Origin: Candidatus Aminicenantota bacterium
Lineage (GTDB): Bacteria; Acidobacteriota; Aminicenantia; Aminicenantales; Aminicenantaceae
DNA length: 64,000 nt
Assembly (NCBI GenBank): GCA_016927475.1
Contig: JAFGMO010000005.1
Location: forward strand, 16,128-80,127
Reading direction: 5' to 3'
Shown: positions 25,192-33,949 of the stretch, piece by piece
How the letters are laid out: every line of letters starts with the position of its first letter
Numbering within the stretch: the stretch's first letter is position 1
The notes under the pieces: generated by a model
The model's input: only the letters and a program-made list of their open reading frames with translations
Databases searched by the model: none
Told to the model about the DNA's origin: nothing
Program-made: the position numbers and the translations under genes

Positions 25192-26405
25192 TGAGGAGAT
25201 TCAGCTTTACCGCCGCCGTTTTTTTTGCGTTTTTTCTTTTGTCCGGATGCGGTAAAAAGGGACCCATACTTCCCCCGCTGGCGAAAATTCCAAAAAAAAT
25301 CGAGAAGGTCAACGTTTTCCAAAGAGGAAGTCAGGCCGTTCTGGAGTGGACCCAGACTTTTGTCTACCTGGATGAGAGGCCCTTGACCGGGCTGGGCACT
25401 ATTTCCATTTTTTGGGTTGTTCTGGAAAAAAGACCATCCGAATCCGAAGGCATGGCTCCCACCGTGATAAAAGACCTGTCCGAGGGGGAATTCGAGGAGC
25501 AGGCCGTTCTTTTAACTGAAGTGGATGCTGAAAAACTGCCGGAACTCAAGGTCCCGGAGGAAGAGCTTCCGGTATACCGCTATGTCCACAAACTATCGGA
25601 TGAAGACCTTTCAGCAGAAAAGATTGTATTCGGTCTGCGTTTTTCGGATAGCAGGAAAAAGATGTCGAAGATTTCCAAATTAAGTTCTTTGACGCCCCGG
25701 ATTATCTCCCTTCCTCCACGAAATCTCAAAGCTGAAGTTTTCAACGACAGAATCGACTTGAGCTGGGATCCCCCCGAAGCCAACATAGACGGCTCGCGGC
25801 CTCCTCTCGTTGAAAAATATAATATCTACAGAACGGATGAAAAGGGGATTCCGAAGCTTCTCAACGAATTATCGGTTGTTGATGAACTTTTCTCGGATCA
25901 AAATTTTGTCTTTGAAGAAACGGTCAACTATTTTGTTCGTGCCCTAGCATCCGAATCCATGTCCTTTACCGCCGTGGAATCGGCCCTGAGCCTTTATTTT
26001 AACATCAACTCGGCTTGGAGCCTTATTCCCTCTCAGTTTTCGTTAAGTTTACCTGCCGCATTCGCCGAAAGTGGAGATTCGAACATCCTGAAAATGACTC
26101 CGGTCGATACATTTGCTCCAGAACCGCCGAAAAAGGTTATGGTCATTGCCACCGATGAATACCATTCCGTATCATGGCTGCCCAACACCGAAAAGGACTT
26201 GGCCGGGTACCATGTCTGGAAAAGGGCTAAGGATGGAGGGGATTTTATACGTGTAACTACGGATCCCATCCAGGATAATAATTTTTTGGATACAACGGTT
26301 GAAAAAGGCCGGCAATATGTTTATGCTGTTACCGCTGTGGATAAAAAGGGGAACGAAAGTGCGCGGTCAATGGAAGAAAAATCTGAAAAAAGAATTTTTT
26401 CATGA
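25191..26405 (+). CDS. Lipoprotein with fibronectin type III-like domains
   Basis: The 404-residue protein has a signal peptide ending in the lipobox LLSGC with Cys20, followed by GKKGPILPP, the same start seen in LptM/YifL-type lipoproteins. Two or three fibronectin type III-like modules follow, for example PRNLKAEVFNDRIDLSWDPP with YNIYRTDEKGIP, and PPKKVMVIATDEYHSVSWLP with LAGYHVWKRAKDGG. It is probably anchored in the outer or inner membrane facing the periplasm; its partner is unknown. The ATG overlaps the hslU stop by one base (TGATG); a TTG one codon earlier is also possible. It overlaps the next gene by ATGA. Confidence 0.8.
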   Translation: MRRFSFTAAVFFAFFLLSGCGKKGPILPPLAKIPKKIEKVNVFQRGSQAVLEWTQTFVYLDERPLTGLGTISIFWVVLEKRPSESEGMAPTVIKDLSEGEFEEQAVLLTEVDAEKLPELKVPEEELPVYRYVHKLSDEDLSAEKIVFGLRFSDSRKKMSKISKLSSLTPRIISLPPRNLKAEVFNDRIDLSWDPPEANIDGSRPPLVEKYNIYRTDEKGIPKLLNELSVVDELFSDQNFVFEETVNYFVRALASESMSFTAVESALSLYFNINSAWSLIPSQFSLSLPAAFAESGDSNILKMTPVDTFAPEPPKKVMVIATDEYHSVSWLPNTEKDLAGYHVWKRAKDGGDFIRVTTDPIQDNNFLDTTVEKGRQYVYAVTAVDKKGNESARSMEEKSEKRIFS

Positions 26406-27169
26406 AGCTATACCGTTATAAATACAAAGGGAAAATATCTTACGGATTTCTTGAGGAAGAATACCTGCGGCCCATCGAGGGGTCGATTTTTCGTTCCATA
26501 AAACCTTCCCGGCGCCGGCGTGTACCTATCGGTGAGGTGTTATTGCTGCCCCCCGTGAAACCATCGAAGATTGTGGCGGTCGGAGTGAACTACAGGGATC
26601 ATGCGCTAGAGAGAGGACGGCAGCTTCCTGAAGAACCCTTGATTTTTCTCAAGCCTTCGACGGCTGTTATCGGTCCCCAGGATATCATCATTTTTCCTAA
26701 AATGTCCCGACGGGTTGATTATGAAGGGGAGCTGGCATTCGTCATCAAGAAGAAAACCCGTCTTCTTGAGGAATCAGCGGATATTTCCTCCCATATCCTG
26801 GGATATACCTGCTTCAATGATGTAACGGCCCGTGACCTGCAGGAGCGGGACGGTCAGTTTACGCGCGCCAAGTCCTTTGATACTTTTGCCGCCCTTGGTC
26901 CCTGTGTGGCGACCGATATTGATCCGTCCAGCCTGAAGATCAAAACCTTTTTGAACGGAAAGCTGAAGCAGTCTTCAAACACGAAAAATTTGATTTTTTC
27001 CGTTCCCTTTCTGCTTCGTTTTATTTCAGACGTCATGACCTTAAATCCGGGGGATGTTGTAACCACGGGCACGCCTTCCGGAATCGGCCCTATGAAACCT
27101 GGTGACAGGGTGGATGTCCAGATTGAACACATCGGGACGCTGTCCAACACGGTGATGAAAATCACCTGA
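26402..27169 (+). CDS. Fumarylacetoacetate hydrolase-family enzyme
   Basis: Enzymes of this family cleave or decarboxylate 2-oxo acids with a bound divalent metal. The 255 residues contain GVNYRDHALERG, IFLKPSTAVIG, the metal-ligand region RVDYEGELAFVI, CFNDVTARDLQ and TGTPSGIGPMKPGD, which cover the full catalytic domain. The short N-terminal segment (YRYKYKGKISYGFLEEEYLR) is the usual added domain. Members often act as acylpyruvases or 2-keto-3-deoxy-sugar-acid hydrolases, and the substrate cannot be told here. It overlaps the upstream lipoprotein gene by 4 bp. Confidence 0.9.
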   Translation: MKLYRYKYKGKISYGFLEEEYLRPIEGSIFRSIKPSRRRRVPIGEVLLLPPVKPSKIVAVGVNYRDHALERGRQLPEEPLIFLKPSTAVIGPQDIIIFPKMSRRVDYEGELAFVIKKKTRLLEESADISSHILGYTCFNDVTARDLQERDGQFTRAKSFDTFAALGPCVATDIDPSSLKIKTFLNGKLKQSSNTKNLIFSVPFLLRFISDVMTLNPGDVVTTGTPSGIGPMKPGDRVDVQIEHIGTLSNTVMKIT

Positions 27170-27228
27170 CCGGTTTTTGCCGGGTGAGGTGGTTATCACC
27201 GGTTCAGAATTGATATGTGAGGTAGGAT

Positions 27229-27876
27229 ATGAAAATTTTTTTAGACACAGCTAACCTGGATCAGATCAAAGAAGCGGCAAAAATGGGAATGCTTGACGGG
27301 GTAACGACGAATCCCACCCTTGTATCCAAAGAGAAAATGGGATTCGAGATTCTAATCAAGGAGATTTGCCGTATCGTTCCCGGTCCGGTAAGCGTCGAGT
27401 GTGTTTCCGATAAGGCGGAAAGTATTGTAAAAGAAGCGAGACAGCATGCGCGGATCGCGGATAATGTGGCTGTAAAAATTCCCATTTGTGTCGAGGGGCT
27501 AAAGGCTACCAAGGTTCTTTCCGAAGAGGGAATCGATGTGAATACGACACTGGTTTTTTCGGCGAGTCAAGCCTTGATGGCGGCTAAAGCGGGAACGAGA
27601 TACGTCAGTCCCTTCGTAGGAAGGCTGGATGATATCTCCCACCAGGGAATGGATCTGGTCGAGGATGTGTTGACCATCTTTGATAACTATGGTCTCAATA
27701 CCGAGGTCATCGTAGCCAGCATAAGACATCCTCTGCATTTTGTGGAAGCGGCCCTGATGGGAGCGGATATCGCAACGGTTCCTTTTGCCGTGCTGGAAAA
27801 ATTGGCGAAGCACCCCTTGACGGATATTGGAATTGAAAGGTTTTTGAAGGATTGGGAAAAGGTCAAGGGGAAATAA
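27229..27876 (+). CDS. Transaldolase-like / fructose-6-phosphate aldolase family protein
   Basis: The 215-residue protein belongs to the short transaldolase subfamily (TalC/FSA). It shows the start [27 protein letters not shown], the Schiff-base lysine in NVAVKIPI (Lys83) and IIVASIR-like sequence [20 protein letters not shown]. Members of this length in bacteria mostly act as transaldolases in the non-oxidative pentose phosphate pathway, fewer as true fructose-6-phosphate aldolases. It lies 59 bp after the FAH-family gene, and the carboxylase genes follow within 16 bp. Confidence 0.9.
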   Translation: MKIFLDTANLDQIKEAAKMGMLDGVTTNPTLVSKEKMGFEILIKEICRIVPGPVSVECVSDKAESIVKEARQHARIADNVAVKIPICVEGLKATKVLSEEGIDVNTTLVFSASQALMAAKAGTRYVSPFVGRLDDISHQGMDLVEDVLTIFDNYGLNTEVIVASIRHPLHFVEAALMGADIATVPFAVLEKLAKHPLTDIGIERFLKDWEKVKGK

Positions 27877-27892
27877 ATATTGATAGGGACTC

Positions 27893-29443
27893 ATGAGCAT
27901 CGAAAAAAAACTTGAAGATTTACGAAAAAAATTCCGGGCTGCTGAAGAGGGGGGTGGTCCTGAACGAATCGAAAAACGCCATAAGGCCGGCAGGCTCACG
28001 GCCCGGGAAAGAATCCATCTGCTTTTGGATGAAGGTTCATTTCAGGAAACGGATAAACTTGTCGTTCACCATAGTTATAACTTTGGTATGGAGAAAAAGA
28101 GGGTTTATGGGGATGGGGTTGTCACCGGATTCGGCACGATTCAAGGGCGGACGGTTTTTGTTTTCGCCCAGGATTTTACGGTTTTCGGGGGTTCCTTGAG
28201 CGGCGCCAACGCCGCCAAAATCGTCAAAATCATGGATCTGGCCATGAAGGCCGGGGCTCCCGTCATCGGTTTGAATGATTCCGGAGGCGCCCGTATTCAG
28301 GAAGGAGTGGCCAGCCTGGCGGGATACGCGGATATTTTTCTCCGGAATGTGCTGGCATCTGGAGTTATACCCCAGATTTCCGCCATCATGGGACCTTGCG
28401 CCGGGGGAGCGGTTTATTCTCCGGCCTTGACCGATTTTATCATCATGACCCGCGGAATAAGCAACATGTTCATTACAGGTCCGGATGTCATCAAGGCCGT
28501 TACCCACGAAGATGTTTCCATGGAGGAGTTGGGAGGAGCGGATACTCATAATTCCATAAGCGGAGTAGCCCATTTTGCCGCCGAAAATGAAGAACAATCC
28601 CTGGCATTGATCCGGGAGCTTCTCTCTTTCATTCCCGACAACAACATGGAAGACCCTCCGGAAAAAGAGACAAGCGATCCCGCAGACAGAACCAGCGAAG
28701 AGCTTAATTTTATCGTGCCCGACGACCCCAATCAGCCTTATGATATTCGAAAAATCATCATCGAAATTCTGGATGACCACTATTTTTTCGAAGTGCAGGC
28801 CCATTTTGCTCTCAACATCGTCATTGGATTCGGCCGGATGGCGGGAAAAGCGGTGGGAATCGTCGCCAACCAGCCCGATCACCTGGCCGGGGTTCTGGAC
28901 ATAAATTCTTCGGACAAGGGAGCCCGTTTTATCCGGTTCTGCGATGCCTTCAACATCCCCCTTCTCATTTTTGAGGATGTTCCGGGATTTCTTCCGGGCG
29001 TGGCCCAGGAACATGGAGGGATCATTCGGCATGGGGCTAAGATACTCTATGCCTTTTCCGAGGCGACCGTTCCCAAGATCACCCTGATTACACGCAAATC
29101 TTACGGGGGGGCTTACTGCGTTATGGCCTCGAAACATATCCGGGCCGATGTGAATTATGCTTATCCGACCGCCGAGATCGCGGTTATGGGCCCTGAAGGA
29201 GCCGTAAAGATCGTTTACCGCAGGGATCTCGATAAAGCCAAGGACCCCGAGAGCCTGCGCAGGGAGAAGATTGATGAATTCCGGGAAAAATTCGCCAACC
29301 CTTATATCGCCTGCGAGAAGGGCTACCTTGACGGAATCATCGAGCCGAAAGAAACAAGGCCGAGGCTGATCGCAGCCCTGGAAATGATGCGAAATAAGAA
29401 AGACACCAACCCTCCCAAGAAACACGGGAATATTCCTTTGTAA
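27893..29443 (+). CDS. Acyl-CoA carboxylase, carboxyltransferase subunit
   Basis: This subunit moves the carboxyl group from biotin to an acyl-CoA, most likely propionyl-CoA. The 516 residues hold both halves of the crotonase-fold carboxyltransferase: [34 protein letters not shown] and [19 protein letters not shown] [18 protein letters not shown] in the N-half; [39 protein letters not shown] and [15 protein letters not shown] in the C-half. The same fold serves methylmalonyl-CoA or glutaconyl-CoA decarboxylases, but the biotin carboxylase gene next door favours a true carboxylase. It is followed by the biotin carboxylase and carrier genes. Confidence 0.93.
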   Translation: MSIEKKLEDLRKKFRAAEEGGGPERIEKRHKAGRLTARERIHLLLDEGSFQETDKLVVHHSYNFGMEKKRVYGDGVVTGFGTIQGRTVFVFAQDFTVFGGSLSGANAAKIVKIMDLAMKAGAPVIGLNDSGGARIQEGVASLAGYADIFLRNVLASGVIPQISAIMGPCAGGAVYSPALTDFIIMTRGISNMFITGPDVIKAVTHEDVSMEELGGADTHNSISGVAHFAAENEEQSLALIRELLSFIPDNNMEDPPEKETSDPADRTSEELNFIVPDDPNQPYDIRKIIIEILDDHYFFEVQAHFALNIVIGFGRMAGKAVGIVANQPDHLAGVLDINSSDKGARFIRFCDAFNIPLLIFEDVPGFLPGVAQEHGGIIRHGAKILYAFSEATVPKITLITRKSYGGAYCVMASKHIRADVNYAYPTAEIAVMGPEGAVKIVYRRDLDKAKDPESLRREKIDEFREKFANPYIACEKGYLDGIIEPKETRPRLIAALEMMRNKKDTNPPKKHGNIPL

Positions 29444-29509
29444 AAAAGGACCGAATTGTTGTAAAATCCCTTGGGGATAAAAACAGCCCCTGCAGGAAGA
29501 AAAAACTTA

Positions 29510-31030
29510 ATGGATAATAAGGGGAAAACTTTTTCCAAGATCCTTATCTCCAACCGGGGAGAAATCGCGGTCCGCATCATCCGGGCCTGCCGGGAAATGG
29601 GCATCAAACCTGTGGCCGTTTTTTCGGAGGCCGACAGGACGGCTCTTCATGTCCGGCTGTCTGAAGAGGCCTACTGTATAGGTAAAGCCAAGCCTGTTGA
29701 AAGTTATTTGAATGTCGATGCCGTCATCGAAGCCGCAAAAAAAAGCGGAGCTGAGGCAATTCATCCTGGGTACGGTTTTCTTGCCGAGAACTCGGATTTT
29801 GTTTCCCGCTGTGAGAAAGAAGGGCTCGTGTTTATCGGACCGGGGTCGAAGGCAATGGATCTCATGGGGCGAAAAACGAAATCAAGAGCCATCATGGCTG
29901 AGGCCGGAGTCCCTATCATCCCGGGGACGGTTGAGCCCATCACCCGGAAAGAAGACCTGGTTTCCGTCGCCGTAAAGCTTGGATTTCCCGTCCTGCTCAA
30001 AGCGTCTTCGGGGGGAGGAGGAAAGGGATTGCGGAGGGTCGACCACAAAAACGAGCTTCTTTCCGCTTTCAACCTGGCCTGCTCAGAAGCGGAATCCAGT
30101 TTTGATGATGCCTCGGTCTATATCGAAAAATACATCGAAGAGCCTCACCACATCGAGATCCAGATTTTAGCCGATCATCATGGAAATACGGTCTATCTTG
30201 GGGAGAGAGAATGTTCCATCCAGCGGCGTTATCAAAAAGTCGTCGAGGAAACTCCTTCACCCTTTTTGGATGAGGAAACTCGCTTTCATATGGGTGAGAT
30301 CGCCGTCAAAGCCGCGCAGGCCGTAAACTACAGGAACGCGGGGACCGTAGAGTTTGTGGTTGATAAGGATAAACATTTTTATTTTTTAGAGATGAATACC
30401 CGCCTCCAGGTGGAACACCCCGTTACGGAGATGGTTACCGGTATCGACCTGGTCAAGAGTCAGATCGAGATCGCGGCCGGAAAGCCCCTGCGATTCGGAC
30501 AGAAGGACATCCAGGCAAAAGGACACGCTATCGAATGCCGTATCTATGCCGAAGATCCGGACAATCAGTTTATGCCGTCTCCTGGGAAGATTATCCATAT
30601 GCGGACTCCGTCGGGAGGATTGGGCATCAGGAACGACAACGGGGTTTACGAAGGATTTACCGTTCCCATGGATTATGATCCTCTGCTTTCCAAGCTCATC
30701 ACATGGGGTAATACGCGGACGGAAGCCATCCAACGTATGCAGCGCGCTTTGTCCGAATACCAGGTCTATGGCATTAAAACGACGATTCCTTTTTTCAAGC
30801 GGATTCTTTCCCATCCTGATTTTTGTCAGGGGAATTACAATACACATTTTATCGCTGACCTTGAAAAGGAAAAGATAAAAAAGGAGAGGGATGATCTCGA
30901 AGTCGCTCTTATGGCGGCCGGCATTCGAACTTACCAGGAATCCAGGTCCGGATTGAACCGACGGTCCGGAACAAAGGATAGTAATTGGAAGATCCAAGGA
31001 AGGATTAAAAACTTTATGAACAGGCTATAA
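29510..31030 (+). CDS. Biotin carboxylase subunit of acyl-CoA carboxylase
   Basis: This ATP-grasp enzyme carboxylates biotin on the carrier protein. From MDNKGKTFSKILISNRGEIA the 506 residues include IHPGYGFLAEN, the ATP-binding Lys164 and glycine loop SSGGGGKGLR (167-176), ERECSIQRRYQKVVEE and FLEMNTRLQVEHPVTEMV. The tail beyond residue 450 is longer than in AccC of fatty acid synthesis, as in propionyl-CoA-type subunits. The frame extends to a TTG at 29471, but GCAGGAAG precedes the ATG at 29510, which fits the conserved N-terminus. It ends one base before the carrier gene. Confidence 0.93.
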   Translation: MDNKGKTFSKILISNRGEIAVRIIRACREMGIKPVAVFSEADRTALHVRLSEEAYCIGKAKPVESYLNVDAVIEAAKKSGAEAIHPGYGFLAENSDFVSRCEKEGLVFIGPGSKAMDLMGRKTKSRAIMAEAGVPIIPGTVEPITRKEDLVSVAVKLGFPVLLKASSGGGGKGLRRVDHKNELLSAFNLACSEAESSFDDASVYIEKYIEEPHHIEIQILADHHGNTVYLGERECSIQRRYQKVVEETPSPFLDEETRFHMGEIAVKAAQAVNYRNAGTVEFVVDKDKHFYFLEMNTRLQVEHPVTEMVTGIDLVKSQIEIAAGKPLRFGQKDIQAKGHAIECRIYAEDPDNQFMPSPGKIIHMRTPSGGLGIRNDNGVYEGFTVPMDYDPLLSKLITWGNTRTEAIQRMQRALSEYQVYGIKTTIPFFKRILSHPDFCQGNYNTHFIADLEKEKIKKERDDLEVALMAAGIRTYQESRSGLNRRSGTKDSNWKIQGRIKNFMNRL

Positions 31031-31031
31031 A

Positions 31032-31535
31032 ATGGATTTTTCATTTAGTGTTGGTGACCGGGAATACAAACTTAAGGTTAAAAAAATGGAGGGAAACGGT
31101 ATTCTCGTCACGGTGGGGAAGAAAAAATTCCATGCGACCGTTGATTTTATTTGCCCCGATGAATTTATCATGAATATAAACGGCCGGGTTTATGATGTCA
31201 TCATCAATGCCGAAAACCATTCCTATTCGGTTTGTATCAACGGAAAATTTTTTGAAATTGAAAAAAAGACGGCCCTTCAGCTTTTGGGGACTGCGGAGGA
31301 AAAAAGCGGCAGAAAAGAAGTCAAGACATCCATGCCGGGAAGGATTGTTGAAGTCCTGGTCGAAGAGGGGGATCGCGTCAAAAAAGGACAGCCCGTTTTG
31401 GTCTTGGAAGCGATGAAAATGCAGAACGAGATCAAAGCTCCCCAGCCAGGAAAAGTGACGGAACTTTCTTTAAACCCGGGGGATTCGGTCGAGGCGAATG
31501 CCCACCTCTTTGCGGTTGTCAATGAAATGACATAA
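31032..31535 (+). CDS. Biotin carboxyl carrier protein of acyl-CoA carboxylase
   Basis: The 167-residue protein carries biotin between the carboxylase and the transferase. Its C-terminal lipoyl/biotinyl domain starts at SMPGRIVEVLVEEGDRVKKG and contains the biotinylation site LEAMKMQNEI with Lys129. The N-terminal 90 residues form a beta-rich domain (DREYKLKVKK, GRVYDVIINA) of the kind that docks carrier proteins onto propionyl-CoA-type carboxylases. The start lies one base after the stop of the biotin carboxylase gene. Together the three genes encode a separate-subunit acyl-CoA carboxylase. Confidence 0.93.
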   Translation: MDFSFSVGDREYKLKVKKMEGNGILVTVGKKKFHATVDFICPDEFIMNINGRVYDVIINAENHSYSVCINGKFFEIEKKTALQLLGTAEEKSGRKEVKTSMPGRIVEVLVEEGDRVKKGQPVLVLEAMKMQNEIKAPQPGKVTELSLNPGDSVEANAHLFAVVNEMT

Positions 31536-31564
31536 AGCGAAAAAATGAGTATGAGGAGTATTTA

Positions 31565-32776
31565 TTGGAAAAAGGCGACACAAAAAAATCGGAAGTCTCT
31601 TCTCTTCAACCGATAAAAAAATTCATTCCTTTTGTCAATAATTTCTGTCCCAGAAGAAGTTTGGATACGAGCAGGTTTTACAATTATTTTTTGGAAAATG
31701 GGTGGCAGCCGGCCAACAGCATCGAGAAGTCGGATCTGATTTTCATTTATTCCTGCGGCTGTTTCGGCTCCTCCGAGAAAAGAACGCTCAACACCATAAA
31801 AGCGGCACTCGAGAAAAAAGCGTCTCACGCGGAAATTGTGGTGACCGGATGCCTTCTGAAAATCCATGGTGATGTCCTTAATGGAACATATCACGTTATT
31901 CCGGTTGAGGAAATAAGCTCTTTGGACAATATCATCGCCGCGCGGACAAAAATGGAGAGCATTCCGGACGCGAATGCCATTTATCCAATGAGAGATTTGA
32001 TCTCACCTAAAGATTTTTTGATGAAAAAATTCAAAATGGATGTGGAATTAAGTTCGCTTTTTTTCAGCAAAGTCAAATCTTTCTTTTTCGGCAGAACAAA
32101 ATACAGAAACACCTGGAACATCAAAATCGCCGATGGCTGCTTGGGAAACTGCAGCTACTGCGCCATCAAGTTTGCTGCAGGAAGAGTCAAAAGCAAAGAT
32201 CCGGTCGCCATTGTTCAAGAATTCAAGCAGGGGGTTCAACGGGGTGAAAAAACGTTTGTTTTGATCAACAACGATGTGGGAAGTTACGGACAGGATATCG
32301 GCACCAATTTCGCGGAATTAATGGAAAAAATATTCGACATCGAAGGCCGGTATAAAATAAGGATCATCGATTTTAATCCCCGCTGGTTGATCCGGTATTT
32401 TGAAAGGCTGCTTCCCCTTTTTAAGAAAAATAAAGACAAAATCGCTTATTTATCGATGCCTGTCCAGTCGGCCAGTGATAAAACCCTCAGGTTGATGAGA
32501 AGGCCTTATAAAATCGATGATATCAAGTTTTGTTTCAACGAACTGAAAAAAAACATACCCGATCTGGTCATTAATACCCATTTTATCGTCGGTTTTCCGG
32601 GAGAAACGGATGATGATTTTGAATTGACGCGGGAATATGCCCAAGCATTCGAATTCGGACGTATATCGATCCATCCCTATAATGACCGGCCTGGTACGGA
32701 ATCGTCAAAAATGCCGGACAAGATTCCGGTGGAGACGATGTTTAAAAGGTATAGGAAGCTCCTTCAAATTTCATGA
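31565..32776 (+). CDS. MiaB-like radical SAM protein lacking the TRAM domain
   Basis: The 403-residue protein follows the methylthiotransferase plan: an N-terminal UPF0004-like domain with Cys28 (FCPRRSLD), Cys64/66 (YSCGCFGS) and Cys96 (VTGCLL), then a radical SAM core with GCLGNCSYCAIKF (Cys192, 196, 199) and INTHFIVGFPGETDDDF. In true MiaB or RimO the C-terminal TRAM domain binds tRNA or protein; here the sequence ends soon after the barrel. The N-terminal motifs also differ from the standard forms, so the substrate may differ. The start is TTG, supported by GAGGAG six bases before it. The 3' end overlaps the convergent GT4 gene by 35 bp. Confidence 0.8.
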   Translation: MEKGDTKKSEVSSLQPIKKFIPFVNNFCPRRSLDTSRFYNYFLENGWQPANSIEKSDLIFIYSCGCFGSSEKRTLNTIKAALEKKASHAEIVVTGCLLKIHGDVLNGTYHVIPVEEISSLDNIIAARTKMESIPDANAIYPMRDLISPKDFLMKKFKMDVELSSLFFSKVKSFFFGRTKYRNTWNIKIADGCLGNCSYCAIKFAAGRVKSKDPVAIVQEFKQGVQRGEKTFVLINNDVGSYGQDIGTNFAELMEKIFDIEGRYKIRIIDFNPRWLIRYFERLLPLFKKNKDKIAYLSMPVQSASDKTLRLMRRPYKIDDIKFCFNELKKNIPDLVINTHFIVGFPGETDDDFELTREYAQAFEFGRISIHPYNDRPGTESSKMPDKIPVETMFKRYRKLLQIS

Positions 32777-33899
32777 GTTCGGCGTAGATTTTCTGTGTTT
32801 GTTGAATGATGAGGCGCTCATCAAAATATTTCAGGGCTCTTTCTCTGCTTGATTTCTCCATCCGCCGTCGCAGGGCCGCATCGCCGGCCAAAGTGAGCAT
32901 GGCCTCAGCCAATGAAGCCGCATTTTTTTTCGGCACGAGAAGACCATTTGTGCCGTTCTCCACGATTTCACGGCATCCCGGGACATCGGTGGTGATGATG
33001 GGTTTGGCCATAGCTGCCGCTTCTATTAAGGCTCGGGGAGCACCTTCTCTGTAAGAGGGGAGGACGACCACTGAAGAATATGCCAGAATCGGCCTGATAT
33101 TTTCCCGATGTTTGATCCAATCGATGAAATCCAGCTTTTGCAGCCTCTCCAACCAGGAGGTTGGAACGGAGGCGGGATTCCCGGCATCAGGATCTCCCAA
33201 CAGCACAAATTTGGTATGCGCGTTTTTTTGGTGAACCATCTTGGCCGCATCTGCAAATTCCGCAATTCCTTTGTCCCAGAGCATACGGGCCACAAGCGTG
33301 AAAATGACAGTGTCCGGCCTTTTTTGTTGAGAAAATTTTTCCGGATCAAACATATCCATGTTTATTCCGGATCCGCAAATCAAGCGTGTTTGCTGTCTGT
33401 TGACAAGTTTTCTTCTGGTAAAATAGTTCAGGTCATCCGCATTCTGAAAGATAACACGAACCCGAGGGGCAAAAGAAATCCGGTACATTATTTCCACGAA
33501 CCGTTGAAGCAGGCCTCCCCGAAAAAAAACATATCCCAAACCGGGTATGAGATTGACGATTCCCGGAATACCGGCAAAACGAGCCGCTAATGTCCCGTAG
33601 ATTACCGGCTTAACAGTGAAATGGTGGACGATAAACGGCTTTTCCTTGATGTACAATCCTGTTAAACGGAAAAAAACCCGGATGTCCTCAAACGGATTTT
33701 TGCCTTTTCTCTCCAATGGGAGCTTCCAAAAAGAAATTCCTTTGTTTTCTATCCTTTTTGCGTGGTCATCATAGGGTGAGACAGCGATAACCTCCCATCC
33801 TTTGTTTTTCATCGACAGCATCAGGCTCAGCCGGAAACGGTAGAGATACCCGGCGTCGTTGTAGACGAATATTATCTTCTTTTGTTTTTTATCCTGCAT
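32742..33899 (-). CDS. Glycosyltransferase family 4
   Basis: This 385-residue GT-B enzyme transfers a sugar from a nucleotide donor during surface glycan assembly. The N-terminal acceptor domain has IIFVYNDAGYLYRFRLSLML, and the C-terminal donor domain has VARMLWDKGIAEFADAA and the EX7E-type EGAPRALIEAAAMAKPIITT. Membership near capsular FnlC/WbpT-like GT4 enzymes is plausible. The start codon lies in the terminal arm of a structured repeat and has no Shine-Dalgarno sequence. The gene follows the flippase gene on the same strand. Confidence 0.88.
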   Translation of the reverse strand: MQDKKQKKIIFVYNDAGYLYRFRLSLMLSMKNKGWEVIAVSPYDDHAKRIENKGISFWKLPLERKGKNPFEDIRVFFRLTGLYIKEKPFIVHHFTVKPVIYGTLAARFAGIPGIVNLIPGLGYVFFRGGLLQRFVEIMYRISFAPRVRVIFQNADDLNYFTRRKLVNRQQTRLICGSGINMDMFDPEKFSQQKRPDTVIFTLVARMLWDKGIAEFADAAKMVHQKNAHTKFVLLGDPDAGNPASVPTSWLERLQKLDFIDWIKHRENIRPILAYSSVVVLPSYREGAPRALIEAAAMAKPIITTDVPGCREIVENGTNGLLVPKKNAASLAEAMLTLAGDAALRRRMEKSSRERALKYFDERLIIQQTQKIYAELMKFEGASYTF

Positions 33900-33949
33900 T
33901 ATTCATAAATTTGGCCGACACCAACATATGAATTTCACTTTTGGTGGCC
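33897..33949 (-). repeat. Structured repeat copy F, between flippase stop and GT4 start
   Basis: On the minus strand GGCCACCAA (33941-33949) and TTGGTGTCGGCC pair around the flippase stop TGA, and the strand continues with AAATTTATGAATAATGCAGG, the family's 3' terminal arm. The last flippase codons (Gly-His-Gln) lie in the hairpin and the GT4 ATG lies in the arm. The 5' terminal arm is missing. Confidence 0.6.

Noticed and set aside
27170..27228. Hairpin CCGGGTGA/TCACCGG between the FAH gene and the aldolase gene as a terminator
   Set aside because: No T-run follows and the genes look like one transcription unit, so I do not call it.
28037..29425. Long minus-strand open frame of 462 codons opposite the carboxyltransferase gene
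   Set aside because: It is antisense to a conserved gene, with low-complexity composition and no known domain.
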